From NCBI RefSeq assembly GCF_965638725.1, contig NC_134963.1:11126501-11190500 (forward strand): a DNA stretch of 64,000 nt, in the 5' to 3' direction. Shown here piece by piece: positions 32,801-47,100 of the stretch. How positions within the stretch are numbered: position 1 is the first letter of the stretch; each line of letters opens with the position of its first letter. Made by a program: the position numbers and the translations under genes. A model generated the notes under the pieces. That model searched no databases and was not told the origin of the DNA. It saw only the letters and a list, made by a program, of their open reading frames with translations. Origin of the DNA: Aptenodytes patagonicus. Taxonomy: Eukaryota; Chordata; Aves; Sphenisciformes; Spheniscidae.

Positions 32801-34638
32801 TAAAAGCCTCATCTCACCAGCCCTGCCTGCCTCCTCCCCCATCATCTCACGCTGGGTTTTATTAACGCAGTCCCCCTTAGGCTAGAGGGAATCACATCCC
32901 AGGAGACATTCCAGTCTCGGCTCAGCTTCGGAGGGGATCAGAGGGAGCCAAGGGTGGGGGGCGTTTCACCAGGATGTTTCATTTGCAGAGAGCTGGCAGG
33001 TCGGGAGCGCTGCAAGACGGCACTAGCAGCCTCCTTATCAGACACTGAGCAGCCGCAGGCTGGAGTCGAGTCTCTGCTCTGTTCTCACACTCCAGCTCTG
33101 TATCTCCCAAAGACCAGTTATTTCTGCTCTGACCAGGCTGCTGGCTGGAAGCTCTTAATCTGGGCACTGCTGGGTGCTGGGTGCATGCCCGGGCACGGGG
33201 GCTCTGGGCAGGGAGTCTCGCCCTTTTGCTCAGATGATGAACACAACTGTTGGCGACGTGCAGCCAGGTCCAGGCTGCCGCAGGGGCTCAGCCCGGGGTC
33301 AGCACCCTTCCCCGTGCACCAACAGGGCCTCAACCACCAGCTCCTTGCAGCCATCATGATCTGCACCAGTTGGGGCTGACACCTCTCGCCAGGAATGGGA
33401 GCTGGCTCCCCGGTGTCTGGCTCCTCAGGTGAATTGTGGTGTGCCCTGAGACTACGCCAGGAAAATGCCAGCAGATGAAACTCCGTCTCAGGCCAAGAGA
33501 CATGAAGATGGATGTGTTTTCCTTGCCTGGCTTATCTCGCAGGCAGTGCTTCTCACCGGAGCCCGGCACTGTTTGTGTGTGCTCGGCTCCTGGCACAGGG
33601 GCAGGAGATGATTAGACAACAAACACTGTGGCGTACCTCACCCGGGGCTGCAGCTTGCCCCTGCCCTGCCGAGACCACGGCCCAGCAGGGAGTTGCTTCC
33701 TGGGAGCCGAATCCCGGGGTTGGCTGCAGGGGGAGAAGTGGGAGGAAGAGTCGCACGACCCTGCAGCTGCCTGGTCACCACATGAGCTGCAGCGCGAGCT
33801 ACATGGGGGACGGGGCTGTGGCTTGCCTTAGCTGCTCCCCCAGGGACCCACTCCTGGACCGGACCCCTGTGCAGATGCAGCGCACCTCTGCAAGGTGAGG
33901 GGCAGGACAGTCCTGCCACCATATCGCTTGTTCCTAGGTTGGAGGAGGCGGCGGTGCCAGCCCAGCAGCCCTGCAGGTAGTTGTGCACTCAGCCCAGGAG
34001 CTCTGCTCCACGCGTGCCCCTTGGTTTCGTGAGGGCAGTACACCAGGCAGATCCCAACCTCAGCATACTCTGCACTGCTGGGTTCAACCCAGAATTAAGG
34101 TCAAGGAAGTGGTTTTTTTAAAAGGCAAAACCAAATAAATGAAAAATAAGCAGTAGTGGATCAAGCAAAACTTTCTGGAAATTCATACTGAGACTGTTAC
34201 ATTGGCCTAGTTAAGCTGAAGTCTGGAAAAAAATCAAAACGTTTTACTTTGGCATTTTCAAGGTGCGCTGTTTGGATCCAGGACAGCCTGCACAATTCCA
34301 GCCATTTTCATTTAAAAGATTTTAAAAAGCTAAAAATAGCTTTGAAGCAAAGCATTTTGCTGACCAACAGACATTTTTACATATTACTTTACTTTACATA
34401 TTACTTTACCTTTCCACTTGTGAGTCCAGGCCCAAAGGCCAAATTTGCCCTAACTCCACGTCCTCTTCTTTGCCCCCTCCCCATGCCCATGCTTTGGGCT
34501 GCCAGCTGAGGAGGAGAACCAAGTAATTCAAGGCCTGTTCAAGAAATACTCCTGATCCCTGGTGTTTACAAGGGCAGTTCACTGTGCATGACCCCCAGCC
34601 TTGTTTGCACCTACCACCACCTGTACAAACACCCACTT

Positions 34639-34748
34639 TGGCTGCCCAGGAGAAAACAAGATGCCAGGGCCAAAGAAAAGGGGAATCCCAAAATGGCTGC
34701 CCAGGAGAAAACAAGATGCCAGGGCCAAAGAAAAGGGGAATCCCAAAA
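34639..34748. repeat. Two-copy 55-bp tandem duplication
   Basis: The unit beginning tggctgcccaggagaaaaca occurs at 34639-34693 and again at 34694-34748 with no difference that I see. It lies in intergenic DNA. Confidence 0.9.
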
Positions 34749-37269
34749 GCAAGAGGGTGAGAACAGAGGCTTGCCTGATGGGAATGTGTCCCTGCTTGTC
34801 ACCCACTGAGCAGTGATGCTGGAGACACCAATTCATGAGGCCATCACCTACAGAGAGGACAGGAAAGACATTAGAGAAGATAAATCAAAGGGGTTTCTCT
34901 GTGCTGGGTATTTGGCTCCTGGACTCTCCTCCAGCTGCTCAGGGAAATGCCCAGGAGGTGTAAAGCTCCATGCTGACTTTGCAGGGAACCTAAAACCAGG
35001 TCCTCAGCCACACAGAATACAGCCGTGAAAGTCACACCAGGGAGGTGGCAGGAAACAAAGGACTTTGGACAGACAGGCTTCATCCATTTAAATTCATTTT
35101 CTTTCTCACTTCCCTGCCCTTCCCCTTAGCTCTCATCAGAGAGCTCTTCCCCCACCTCCTCTCAGTCTGAAGTGCCTTACAGCAGTTTCACGCCCAAGTG
35201 ACCCATGGACTGAAGGAGTTATTCCACCTCCTTGCTGCTCACAACAGAGCAGAATCGGACCCACTGTTCCCTTCCTCCCTCTTGCACAGTCTCTTTCCAC
35301 CAAACACCTGCTGGGAAGGGGGCTGCTGAGAGACGTTAGCCCCGGTTGGTGGTTCCTCTCGAGACTCATGTCATGATGCCACTTCGCTTGCCCAGGCGTT
35401 CACAAGGTCCCTCCTTGCTGGAAAGCCTTAGGGGACTGGAAGAAGAGCTAACGCTTGTGGCCAGAAGGACTTGGAAAACCCATCACAGCTCTGCCACTTG
35501 CTAGGACTGGAAGGCATCGAGGCAGGTGCCAAGCAAGAAGACCCATGAGTGGGGATGCTGTATCAGCAACATCAGTGACCGGCAGGACCTTCCGATCACG
35601 AAGGCTTCCACTGAGCTCCTGCAGCCATCACAAGACCCTTGAACCCCAAATTTGGCTCCAGTCTGGCAGGAGCTGCAGGAAAGCAAGCAGACAGTGCCTG
35701 CACTGAGACATGTCAGGCTGTCGGTGCTCTAGGGCTGGGGTGAGAGCCCTGTGGTCACCTGCCAGCAGCCTCTGTACATTCAGCAAGCTGCAAACTGAGG
35801 TAGGGATGAGGACTGCATGGACAGACAGTGGCTGAGAGAGCTCCCAGCACAGGAGTGCTAGCAAAAAGGACTTCTGCAGGCTGCGCATAGGGCCCTCTGC
35901 AGAAGGTGAGCACACAAGCCCCCAAAACACCCAATGGGCCATTTTCCCGCTGCTAAACTCTACTTACTTGGCTGGGAAATATTTGTAATCCCAAACACAC
36001 CATGCGCTTTCTTTTGTGTTAAGTGCCTTGGCAGGAGCCAGCAGTTCTCACATGCGGTCCCATCTCTGCAAGGACCGTGTTTCCCAGAACACCCCCTTCA
36101 AAAGTCTCCCTTAATTAAGAAGAGCCAAACTGCCTGTCGCTGCCTCACAGGCTGCTCCCACGCCTCTCCCCGCTTCCCCAGGGCACCAACAGGCTCCACT
36201 GCCATGGGCTGGAAGGCACCAAGCTCCCAGAGACACCAGCATTCAAAGAAAAGACACTAAAGAAAAGAGAGACAAAGGCAGAAAGGCTTTTCTCACTGGG
36301 ACCCAGCTGTCTGGCTCAGAGCAAGGCAAGAAAGTAGGATCTGCTCTGCATTCCTGGGGCACAGCCAGAATAGCGGGAGAAGGGTAAATTCCACAGTGTA
36401 AAGTCTGAGCCCTGTGAACACCAGCCCCTCGTTTCTTCCCTTTTGCTTCTTCCCTCCTTCCCTCTCCCCTCTTACAAGTAAGGCCTCGGGGATACGCCAA
36501 ACACACTGCTCCGGTGTGGGGACACCTAGCTAACAGCCCACTAGCTGAGCACGGCAGCACCTTCCAAGCACGGCCACGACCAGGCTCTTTCTTTTCACAT
36601 CTGCTTACCGTACCCAGTATTTACATCCTCAGTATGGTTCCCATAAAACAAAACATGAACAACTGATCACAGACAAATAAAACAGTAATACCGTCTGAGA
36701 TGTCAGGAAGCCTTACCCACTCCCTGCACACCAGCCCAGGCAGCTGAAGATCAAAGTTTTCCTATTTGCATACATTTCTTGAAGCAATTTGCAGCTAAAC
36801 TGGGTCTACTGAGGGGATGCTGACACAGTCCAGGGCTTCTCCCATAGAAACAGGAACCAAGAAACCAGATCTGTGCATTGCTGCCTCCATCTCCAGGTGG
36901 CTGAGCGGATGGAGGCTTTGGCATCTCCAAAATGAGGGGTGTTCCCTTCCTTCCCCTACCTCAGCATCCCGCAGAGGGAAAGCCGCCTTGCAAATGGTAA
37001 GTGAAGGGCTAGGCACACACAGATGGCTTCAGCAGACCTCCGCACAGGCAATGCAGGGATGCAGACACATTTAAACCCAGAGATCAGACATTCCCCATGA
37101 GGACTGAGCGATCTCGGTGGGCACTGAGGGTCTAAGAGGATTGTTTTTAGGCCTTGGTACCCCTAGGCAGGAGAGGTGGAAGACACCTTTAAACCGACCC
37201 GTGTAAAGCCATCCCATCCCAGACAGAAACCAGTTGCAGGACTGGAAGTGACTCCAGCAGCTGCTCCCT

Positions 37270-38100
37270 CGCCTGCAGATGCAAAAGCCGGGCGGCGAGG
37301 CAGAGTTATCACCTCCGGGGGAGCAATGCACGGCCCCAGGGACCTCCACAGCCTGCTCCGGGGGGGGGGGGAACCCGGTTGCACGGAGGCCAGGGGCCGG
37401 TGCCGGGCAGGCGCGGGAGGGGGGGGTCCCGCCCGTCCCGCCCCGCTCCGCCCCGCCGCCCCCGGCGGCGGGGCGGAGCGGGGCGGGACGGGCGGGACCC
37501 CCCCCTCCCGCGATGCCGCCGGGCCGTGTCCCCCCGGCCCGTACAGCCGCGGCTCGGGGAGAACAAAAGGCAGGAGCGGGAGGAGGCGCGGGGAGGAGGG
37601 CAGGCGGCCACGGGGGGGGATAAAAGGCTCAGCGGGGACCCCCCCCCCCTCTCTGCCCCATGTCCGATCCCGCTCCGCCGCCCGGCATGGCCCGTCCGCC
37701 GCTGCCCGCCGCCGCCGCCTTGCTGGCCGCCGCCTTGCTGCACTGCGCGCCCGCCGCGCCCGCCCGCCGACATAAGCCGGTGAGTCGGGACCACCCGGTG
37801 CCTCCGTGTCGTCGTCGTCGTCGTCGTCGTCCCCCGCCCCCCAAGTCCCAGCCGCCCCTTGCCCCGCGGCTCTCCGGTGCAGCCCCGAGGGGAGCATCTC
37901 CCCGGCAGACCCTCCGCTGAGCGGGATGAGCCGCCCCCAGTCCATCCCCCCCAAGCCGCCCTCGGGATGCCGGCACGGGCAGCGATGCGCCGCCGGGAGT
38001 GACCGGCCAGGGGACGGCTGCCCCTGCCCCGGCGATGCCGCGGCCGTGTCCCCGGCCCGGGCACCCCCGCTCCGCGGGCTCCTCTTGGCATGTTAGGGGA
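37270..38100 (+). promoter_or_regulatory. CpG-rich promoter of MMP11 with TATA box
   Basis: GC-rich DNA spans the palindrome, a TATA box ATAAAAGG (37620-37627) and exon 1. A start about 25-30 bp past the TATA box would give a very short 5' UTR before either ATG at 37660 or 37687. A (GTC)n/(TCG)n run of about eight units follows in intron 1 (about 37808-37831). TATA-containing promoters are usual for MMP genes. Confidence 0.7.
37412..37512. repeat. Perfect 101-bp palindrome upstream of MMP11
   Basis: Bases 37412-37460 are exactly the reverse complement of 37464-37512, with CCC between: 49-bp arms and a 3-base loop. Checked base by base, position i pairs with 74924-i throughout, and pairing stops at 37411/37513. 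The arms are almost pure GC with one 8-base G (or C) run. It lies about 110-210 bp before the MMP11 TATA box. Confidence 0.95.
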
Positions 38101-41100
38101 GTTTTCACGGGCGTGCTCCCTTCTGCGGAGCGAGCAAGGGAAAAAAACAGGGACCGGGGCAAGGAGCGTTTACCGAGAGGACAGGGGATCCCCCCTTCCT
38201 TTAAAGGCAGCAGAGCACTCGCTGCCTGCTAATAACACCCCCCGCATGCTGTGCTGGCAGTTCCGAGAAGCGTTACGGGGAGACGAGACTAAAGGGATGA
38301 ATCAAACGCGCAGGCAGGAGGGGAGCAGCAGGGCTCTTTCTTCCTGCACATGCCTGCCAGATCCCAGCACCTGGGATGGAGCTGCGAGCAGCAGGGACGG
38401 CCGCTGCCAGAGAAGAGCAGCGGCGTGCAAGAGATTCGGGGGACGGGAGAAGACAGAGAGCTCCTTGTGCTGGGAATGTGTGCGTGCGTAATTGGGTTAT
38501 TATATACATGCGCTTCGCTAGTGTGCCATAAAATAATGACAGAGCAAATGCCCAGTAGCAGCCCAAGGGGATTAGTTCAGGTTCTGTCGATGGTTTTATT
38601 ATCAGCTCTGTCATCTGAGTACTTTCTAACTTGGCTGCTAAATATGCTGTGGGCTGGGACTTGGCACAGAGCAGCCTTGGCCCCCAAAGTGCTTGTATTA
38701 TTCCAAACAAAATGTCACTGCGCTTGGCTCCACTCTGCCTCTGAGGAAGGTGAGGCCAAGCACTTGGGCGGTGGCACTCTGCACCCCGGTTATGACACCG
38801 CTCCGCAGATTTCATCCCCATCTGAACGCAGCAAGTGGTGGGCTGGGAGGGACTCACGTAAAGCTGGAGACCGCTGGTTCCTGCGGGGATGTTGGTTGGG
38901 CTGCCGTGTGCCTCACGCTCTGCCGTGTGCATCACGCTCTGCCGTGTGCAAGCTGAGAAGCTGCCGCTCCTGGAGGGACCTGCACAGCCTCTGGTCCCGG
39001 TCTTGCTGCCAGCAAGGACCTGTGAGGGATCCCCGGGGAAGGGAGAGCCAGCCTGTGTTTCACACCATCTGAACTTGGGTCCAGTCCAGCTGCGACATGC
39101 ACTGTTCATCTCCTGCCGGTGCTTGCAGCTGCTGACTGACTGCAGAGGTTGCTGGGGTTCATCTGCCTTGGCCAGTACCCCTTGAACAGGGGGAATACAC
39201 CAAACTGCTGGACGAGCACAGAGTTAATGCAGGGGTCCAGGTCTGCCCAGGCTCCTGGTCCACCTAATCCACCACCACACTTGTGAAGAAGGTCCCCCCA
39301 GTCAGTAGTCTGCTACCCAGAGATGGTTTCTTCTTCATCCCAGGCTAATGCTCTGCATCGTGAGTGCTAATACTTTCCTCTTGGCTGGAGTAACTCCAGG
39401 TGATGCTTCTACAGGTATGTTTTGTTCAGGAACGTTTTGTGCTTGTGTGTTTGACCAGCCATGTGGAGCTCGGGATTTCAAATCAATGTATTTCACTCAG
39501 TCTCTGCAGAGATGGTGGCTGCATTGATTTGGGGTTGAAAATGGGCAGATGATTTCCCATCCTTTCAAATAGCAGTTCTCTCATCCCACATAGCTGCCCT
39601 TTTGGGTTCCTTATCTGCTGTCAAGGCTTCTGAAGGTCATTCTAGCGCCTCTGAGGTAAAGCCAGCATCACGGTGTTTGCTCTCATATATGACGTAAGTA
39701 AGTTGACCGTAGTGCACCCCATTCCTCTTCTGGCTGGGGTACGCATGTCAGCATGGAACGGCTGAAGTGGGATTGCTGGGCTGACAGTGGCCCATGCATG
39801 AGTTTCTGGCCTCATCCCTTCTCTACCCTCTCTTACGCGAGAGCTCTGCCATGCCATCACGTTCACTTCTCCGGCTACTTTTAGTCTGGTCTCTCTGCAC
39901 AAAGAGATGTTTCCCTATGTCTAACAGCAGCTGATTTCCTGTCTGGGCACCTTTTGCTGTCGGGTGACGAATGAGAAAGGAGCCGAGGGGCTGAGCTGGG
40001 AAAAGAGACTCACACCCCTACAAGGCAGACGATGGTGACTTCCTCGAGCTGTGCTAGTAGATGGGGTGGGCAAGGACCACGCCAGGCAGCACCTGGCGCA
40101 GCAGGATGCTGCACCATGACTATTCGGTCCTCCAGTAACAACTCACAACAGCAATACTGAGAGGGGAGGGAATCAAGGGCTCAGATTCATTTTAAAGGCA
40201 GGCTACACATGGCAAGTTGCAGAAGGAGCTGCGTTCTTTGTAGCAAACCCTGTAGATCTCCTTCACTTTTACATTAGCACCTAAAGAAAGAGAAAACTGA
40301 GAGCAGAATACAGGCTGTGTCTGGTGTCCACTGTAAAACTTGAGAACAAAAGATCTGCAGTCCTCGGGGCAGTGCACATGCAGACACTGAATTCCTGCAT
40401 TGCTTTCAGCTCCCCTGAGAAATCAAAGTCACTCCATTTGCTGGGAAACTATCTCTCCATGGAGAAGTGATGGGCACCCTCCCAGCTGCCAGCGTAATCC
40501 CTCGGGAGCCGTATCCTGCAGCTCTCGCCCTGAACCCAGCAGGTTCCCCCCTGGAAGCACGGTGCTGCCTTCCACACAGCCCAGGAGCCGGGGAGGCCGC
40601 TTGCCTCGCTCAGGGCTCAGGCAGCTCCCGCAGGAAGGGTTTGATTTGCACTGTTTGGTTTGGCTATTTAAATACTTTAGTGAGTGTTGGGGTAATTTTA
40701 GGCATGTTTATCCTCTGCTCTGGGAGAGACTCAAGACACATGTAAGCAGTTATTCTCCAGCGGGTTTGTTGTGTTTGTGCTTTCACATGCAACACACGCA
40801 CACCCTGCGGTGTGGCAAGACTTGGGGTGTGCAGCTGGCAAAGCAGACTGGGGGGGGAGAAGAGAGCAGGGATGAGAGAAGCACTTTGGGGAGGATCCCC
40901 CACTCCAGCTCATGCTGCACTTTACTTGCTTCCCCCATGCGTATCCTGCCCTGGCACCATAACTTGGGGGGCCCAGCAGAGGAAGGTTGCACTGTGTAGG
41001 TCTTGTTTAAAAAAGGATCTTCCGTGGAAAAATTGTCCTGCAGAGACTTTTCACACCGGAGACGCTGTCAATTCTTTCCTACTAATCCCAAATACACAGA

Positions 41101-44100
41101 CAGGTAAATGAAGGGTTCCTGGATATTCTTACACTGGGGATGGCTCAGCCTGTAACGTGAATGGAAGCACTGCTGAGTCTGCACATAGCTGTCCAGCAAA
41201 ATGAAAAGCAGAGCACTTCAGGGGTTCGCTGAGGGCCACAGACATGTTTTTAGAGGTTCACTGAGATCCTGGTGCAGATGAGACCTGCAAGGACAGACAG
41301 GTGACCAGACCTCCTCCTCTTAGTGGGATTTGGGGAGGAGAGAGACATCACCATCTCACAAAAGTGGCTCTGTGAAAATTAGCGGTGGGGGAAACCCCGC
41401 CCAGACATCTCTAGGAGATTGGGCGGGGGGACAGTGCTTGTCTTGTGGGTTTGGAGATCCCAGCCTGCACATCTGAGCAGCATACGCTCCCTGAGGGTAG
41501 ACTATCCCGCCATAGCTCTGGAGAGGGCTGCTCTATGCCAGGTGGCCGTACCCAGTGGGAGATGTCCTGGCTGTTCCTTGGGCTGGGCACCGATAGCTCA
41601 TTGCTCACCTTAGTTTGGATGTAATTGCACAATGAACAAAACATCTCAACCCCCTTCCTCCTGTGCCTGGAGTGTGCTGCATCCTAGAGCAGTTTCTTGG
41701 TTTCAGGGGGATTTCTAGGTCATCAGATTAAGGGCTCTTGAAACCTTTTGCTATCCCAGCATCCTGGGGCTTGTTTGCTTTGTGAGTACTCCTGTTTCTG
41801 GCAAACTGTTGCTTGGATGACACCAGCAGCTTGGTTGTGGTGTTGTTGATGGACTAGACTCACAAACTGTCACGTAATTAAAGTGTCTGATAATAAAAGT
41901 AGTCCTGCAGTGTTTATTCATTTGCTTTCTCTTGTTACATCGGAGCCTGGGTCTTCTCATTCTGTCTGTGGGCATAAACATTGCAGTCCATAATGTTTCA
42001 TGTTCCACGTTGCTTAGGAAAAATAAACATTTTCCTCTTTTCGTTGCCAACAACAACTACCACCAAATAATCCGGAAACAAACTGTCAGGCCCCAGGAGG
42101 TAGTGCTTGATGGTGCCACGGAGTATGGGAAGTGAGCGGAGAGGAACCTCCAACTGTGTATGCGCGGCCAGGCACTGCGGCACCTCCCATTTGGCCTCAT
42201 TTGGCCAAAGTTTGGCCTCGGCCTTTGCATTGCCTCTGGCTCTGTCTGCAGCGGGACCGGGCCGCAGCCCAGCATGAAGGAGCCATTCCTGTAGCAGAAG
42301 TATTTTGTGTAAGCCAAGAATTCATAGTTAGAGGGGTTGGGAGACTCTGCCTTGTTCTGGAGGAGGTAGGATCAATAAATCTGGTGGCTTTGCCTAGGCA
42401 TTGTTTCCACCAAGTTTCCATTGTTTCCACTAAGAGTGCCTCGACCAGGAGCATGCTTAGCTCAGGGTCTGACCAGACCACAAACATAATCTGTTTCTGC
42501 CATGAAATTTCGGCTGCAGCATTAGCACCTTCCAAGGCCAGTCAGCTTCTGGGACACAACCTGACTGGAGTGGAGCTGGCTCCAGTTTTACCACTAACTG
42601 TCAGCTGTAGCTGCAGCTTCAAATCCAACCACTGCAAATCCATGCTGGGCTGAGAGGCAGACTGGCCAAAAAGCCGGCTATGGTACTCTGTGCATCAGGA
42701 CAACAGTGCTGATCTCAGGCAGGAACATTGCTGCAGCCTGTTAAGGGGGTGCAGAGCCCCTGGGGGGCACAGCCACCCGACAGTGGACAGAAATGGGGTG
42801 AGAGAACTGTCTTACATGAGAACTGCAGGAGAAAGCATCTCTGCTCTCCTTCCCCGTGTGTTGAACTACAGGCAGGAGTGCTCCGAGGTGCAGGCTCATA
42901 GGTGGGAGGAGGAAAATGCTACAAGCAAAGAGGCAGCAAACACCAGGGCCTCGCCAAACACTCTGAGTAACAGAAGGAGAAAGCAGGGAGAAATGGAAAA
43001 GCAGCAGCAGAAGGGACAGGGTGGTGGGGAGAAAAGCCATGAGCTCATCCCCTAGCAGAACAGGAAACAGCCCCCAATGACAGGGGAAGTATCCAAGACT
43101 GATGGGATTCACGTTGTAACTTGTCCAGTCACTCCTGCCTGACAGGGAGGGGGGTCTCTTTTCATGTCTGTGCTGCAAGAGCAGGCAGGAGCCCAGGTAA
43201 TTAGGTACACGACAGAGGAGACAAGTTTAAGTTCAGGGCAGGCAGTAGAGGATGGACCCAGGCAGAGAAGTGCACTGGGTTTGTCAGTACCATGCACTGG
43301 CCTCACTCTTGAGGTCTTTTATACACAGTGTTGCTGATGCTCAACTGTAGCTGTGCTGCTCCGGCTGCTTCTCCTCCTGGGAGGCTCTGGAGGGCGAGTG
43401 CTGCCCCACACAATGAGGTTAAAGATGCTCCCGGCTCCTCAGGATGGCTGGGACACTTCCTGGGAAGCTTGGCTGGTGTTCATCTGGCCGCAGCAGACCC
43501 AGAAGTGATGGCTGTTGTATCGCAGCACTTGAGGGCTGATAAAGCTGCGAGGAACCGAGTGGGCAGTCTGTACCTCTGCTGTGGTTTCTGCTCTCCCGTG
43601 GGATCTGTCCTTTCCCTCCCGTTGCCTCTCAGCCTTTTGGTCACAAGGCTGGTAGGAAGAGGCACTTTCTGTGCAAGGAGCTGTAGCCAGCCTGCAGCAC
43701 AGCCCTCTTTGTGTATAGCTTTGCTCCTCTGCTGTCCTCACTGCCCTCGGCCCTTGGTTTCAGGCCTGGCAGCCTCTCTGCGCTCGTGTTGTGCGCACAT
43801 TTTGCTGCTCAGTCTCTATTGCAAAGCCCTGGCTTCTTCCCATGGCTAAAAGCTGTCTGTTCCCATGCACAGCAGCCACCCCAACAGTGGGTTATACTGG
43901 GAAGGGCAGTGGAAGTGGCTGCACACAGCCTTAGCCAGAGGCTCAGATCCGGCTCTGCACTCAGCTGGTCTGAACGCCTGCCCTGGGTTGCAGGGACTTT
44001 CCTTTGCTGTTGGTCTTTGGTAATCCTTTCCCCTCTGGTGGTGGAATGAGAGGAGTGGGGATAGTTACCCAGTAGCCAGTGCCCTCCTCATCCTCTCTTC

Positions 44101-47100
44101 ACAGGTTTGCACTAGCTTCAGCAGTAGCACGGCCCTAAGGAAACCCCTAACCTTACACTTGGGGCATTATACCACAGCTCAGGAGAACAAAGCAGGATCT
44201 CCCCAAGAGAGGATGTCTTCAGAGCTGGGTGGGAAGGATGCAACCTTAAGCGAGAGGACACGTTATCTAAGCTTTGGGAAATGCCTGCAGCGAGGTGTGT
44301 CCAGCCAAGGAGACCGAAATCTCCAGCCTGACGCGTCTCCTGAGCATTGTTTGGCAAGTGGTTTCTAACCGTCACATTTCCCCTTGCTGGCTGCGCCTGC
44401 AGTGGCATTTTCCAGCCCTTTCCTGCCATGGTGCTAATGTCAGTGCAGTGACGACAGGGAGAGACTCACTGTTTGCCTAGGGGCACAGCGAGCACATGGG
44501 GCAGCAGGACAGGTCTCGCCTCCTGCCTCCACCCAGAGCCATTCGCAGGGCCACGCTGTGTCCCCTCCCAGAGCCGTGTCTCAGCAAAGAGCAGGCAGAT
44601 GGGAGCAGGGAGGGTCCTGCCTAGGCAAGGTGGGGTTTGGATGGCTGGAAGCTGGGATTCATGCCAGTGGCCTTGAGTTAACCAAAGGGGAGAGAAAAAA
44701 CCTACCTCTGGTCTGCCCCTGAACGTGGGATCCCTCACGGCGACGAGGAAACAGGCAGTTCCTCCTCTGCCCCTGCTTGTAGGAGGGTAATAATCTCCAG
44801 GTTATGCCAGTGCCCCCAGCCAGGAAGGCAACAACTGGCCTTCCTGGGAGACGGGGGGCGGGATGTGTTTAGCATAGCCAAGACAAAAAAACAGGAGTAA
44901 ACCCATCTGGGTCAGCCTCAGCCCACTCACCTACCTGGCAACTCCTGAGGGTTTCCCAGTCCTCCCAGTTCCACAGCGAGGGCTCTCCCCAGGGTCCATC
45001 TCCACTCCTCCTCACGTGCCTCGATGCGGCTGTCCTACACCTCCTGGTCCTGGGAAACCAGATACATTGATCACCCTATGTCCTCGGGCAGCAGAACCTG
45101 GCTTCGGTGGCAGTGGGCACTCTTGAGCGCACCCAGGAGCAAGGAGCCAAGCGGCCCTCCATGCTGGACTTTGGTGACACAGCTGCCATTACGTGCTTGG
45201 CAGAGGGTCTCACCGGGGCTGGGAGCAAGATGTTGGGCGGGACGTGAACCTTATCGGCTGCTCCTGCCAGCTGTCCTTCACAGGCGCTAGCTGCCAGCCC
45301 AGGCAGGGTGCCAGGCAGCTCTTAGAGAGCTCCTCTTAGAGAGACAGGTACCTCCAACCTGGCAGGGCTCCAGCATTCAGCAGGAGCAGCCCGGTGCAGA
45401 CTCCCCTAGGACAGGCCAGCCCGTACACCCTCTTTCCACCAAAGCACTGGATGGATTCTCAGTGCCAGGGCTGGTGGCTTGGGTAGGCTTTGCTGTTCAG
45501 GATGTAAAATGGCTTTCTCTCTTTGCACGTTTTGATGGTGCGGTTCCTGTGGTGTGTGAAAGTGCACTGGGACACCAGGACTGGGTCGATGGTTTCTAAG
45601 GCAAAGACTGGCAGGTGCCAAGCCACCAAGAGTGGCTGGCTGGCTGGGGAGGACAAACCAGCAGTCTGGCGTGGTGACAGACACACAAAGAGCCGAACAC
45701 CTAAACTGCACCTTGTGTGACCTCCCAGGCTCCTGTGTCCATCCATGCGTCGCTCAGAGGCACGGGGCCATTACAGAGTGGGGAGCTCGGTAGCGGAATT
45801 AATGCCAAGGGCTTCACACTTCATTCCAGCCCACATGAATGGGCTCATTGTAGGGAACAGAGCGGCGGCAGCATGCGGATTCACGGCATCATGACAGCCC
45901 TGGCATCATGCCCGCCTGACCTTCGTGTCCCTGGCAGGGCAGCCAGGAGAGCTGGCCTGGAGGAGGGCAGCTCTTTGCAGGGGAAGGAAGGGGACCTCTA
46001 AACCCCAGGTCTTCACTCTAGAGCCCTGTGGGACAGAGCCTGCCTGTCTGAACAGAGATGCATCATTGCTGCATCTCAGCTCCTCCTGCTGCTCAAACAC
46101 TTTGGAATTTGCCTGCACAGAGTCAGGCAAAGAATTCTGCATTTGGACCTCTGGCTTGTGCAGCATGGTGATGCAGGGACTAAGCGCCTCTCACCCCACA
46201 TGCCTCACAGCAGGCTGCGGATTACGCTTGGGTCATGTTTCATGGTGGCCCCATAGTCCTGCTGTCAGGTGGGAAACCAATGGAAGTCAGCTAATTAGCA
46301 CTAATTAATGTTGCCAAGAGGAACCCTGCTTTTCCAACTAAGTGTGGGAGAGCCCAGGTGATCTTATTCGCAAGCAGAGTCACAGGCGCAGTGAGGCAAG
46401 GGGGTATGGTCCTGTCCATCCCTCTGCAGAACTGGTGACCTCAGGCAGTGATAGGGGCTGCAGGGACGGTCACTGCTGCTCTCTGCCCCATGGGCTGGGC
46501 TCTAAGTCATGCCCCAGATCTGTGTGTCCTGCTGTCCAGCTTGCGCTGTCCCCCAGCCATGCTGAGAGCCTGCTCACCATGCCAGAACAGCAAGGGGACA
46601 CCATGGGAGTGACAACGGGGAGCACAACTGTGTGCTGGGGACTAAAGGCTTCCTCCCATTAATATCACCTCTACCTGGGGCCAGGAAGGAGTAAAAGATG
46701 TGGGGGCAAAAGGGGAGAATTTACTCCATAGTGATTTGTTTCATTCTTGAAGGATCTGGTTCTCATCCACAGTTTGCAAAAGCATTTCCTGCCGGCCAGC
46801 TGCCAAGGAAAAATGGACCAAAAATAGCCCAGTGCTTAGGAGGTGCCATGGCATGACACAGTGCCTCCCAGGTGTGACCTGGCCTGGCAGCAGCAGAGCC
46901 CAGGGAGCGGAGGACATTTGTGAGGAGCAGTTTGTGCCCTAGTAGCAGGGGAACAGCCCCAGGCAGAGGTGGAACTCACTGCTGCAGGGCTGCTGTGGGG
47001 AGTCGTCCACCACCCTCCATCAGGACCTCTCTTCCCAGACACTGAAGTCATGGCTTTGCTTTTCCCTTTTAGGACGTGTCTCGAAAGCATCACACCTGGA

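Larger units (their letters stand above)
25900..37270. other. Intergenic region between CHCHD10 and MMP11
   Basis: About 11 kb with no gene I can support on either strand. It contains a pentamer microsatellite (29769-29870), a 55-bp tandem duplication (34639-34748) and short A runs (about 26888 and 29400). Open frames are short and show no known domain. It may hold distal regulatory DNA or non-coding transcripts that sequence alone does not reveal. Confidence 0.5.

Noticed and set aside
37163-38162. Long minus-strand frames opposite MMP11 exon 1
   Set aside because: They are GC-driven and partly mirror the palindrome, with no splice or homology support.
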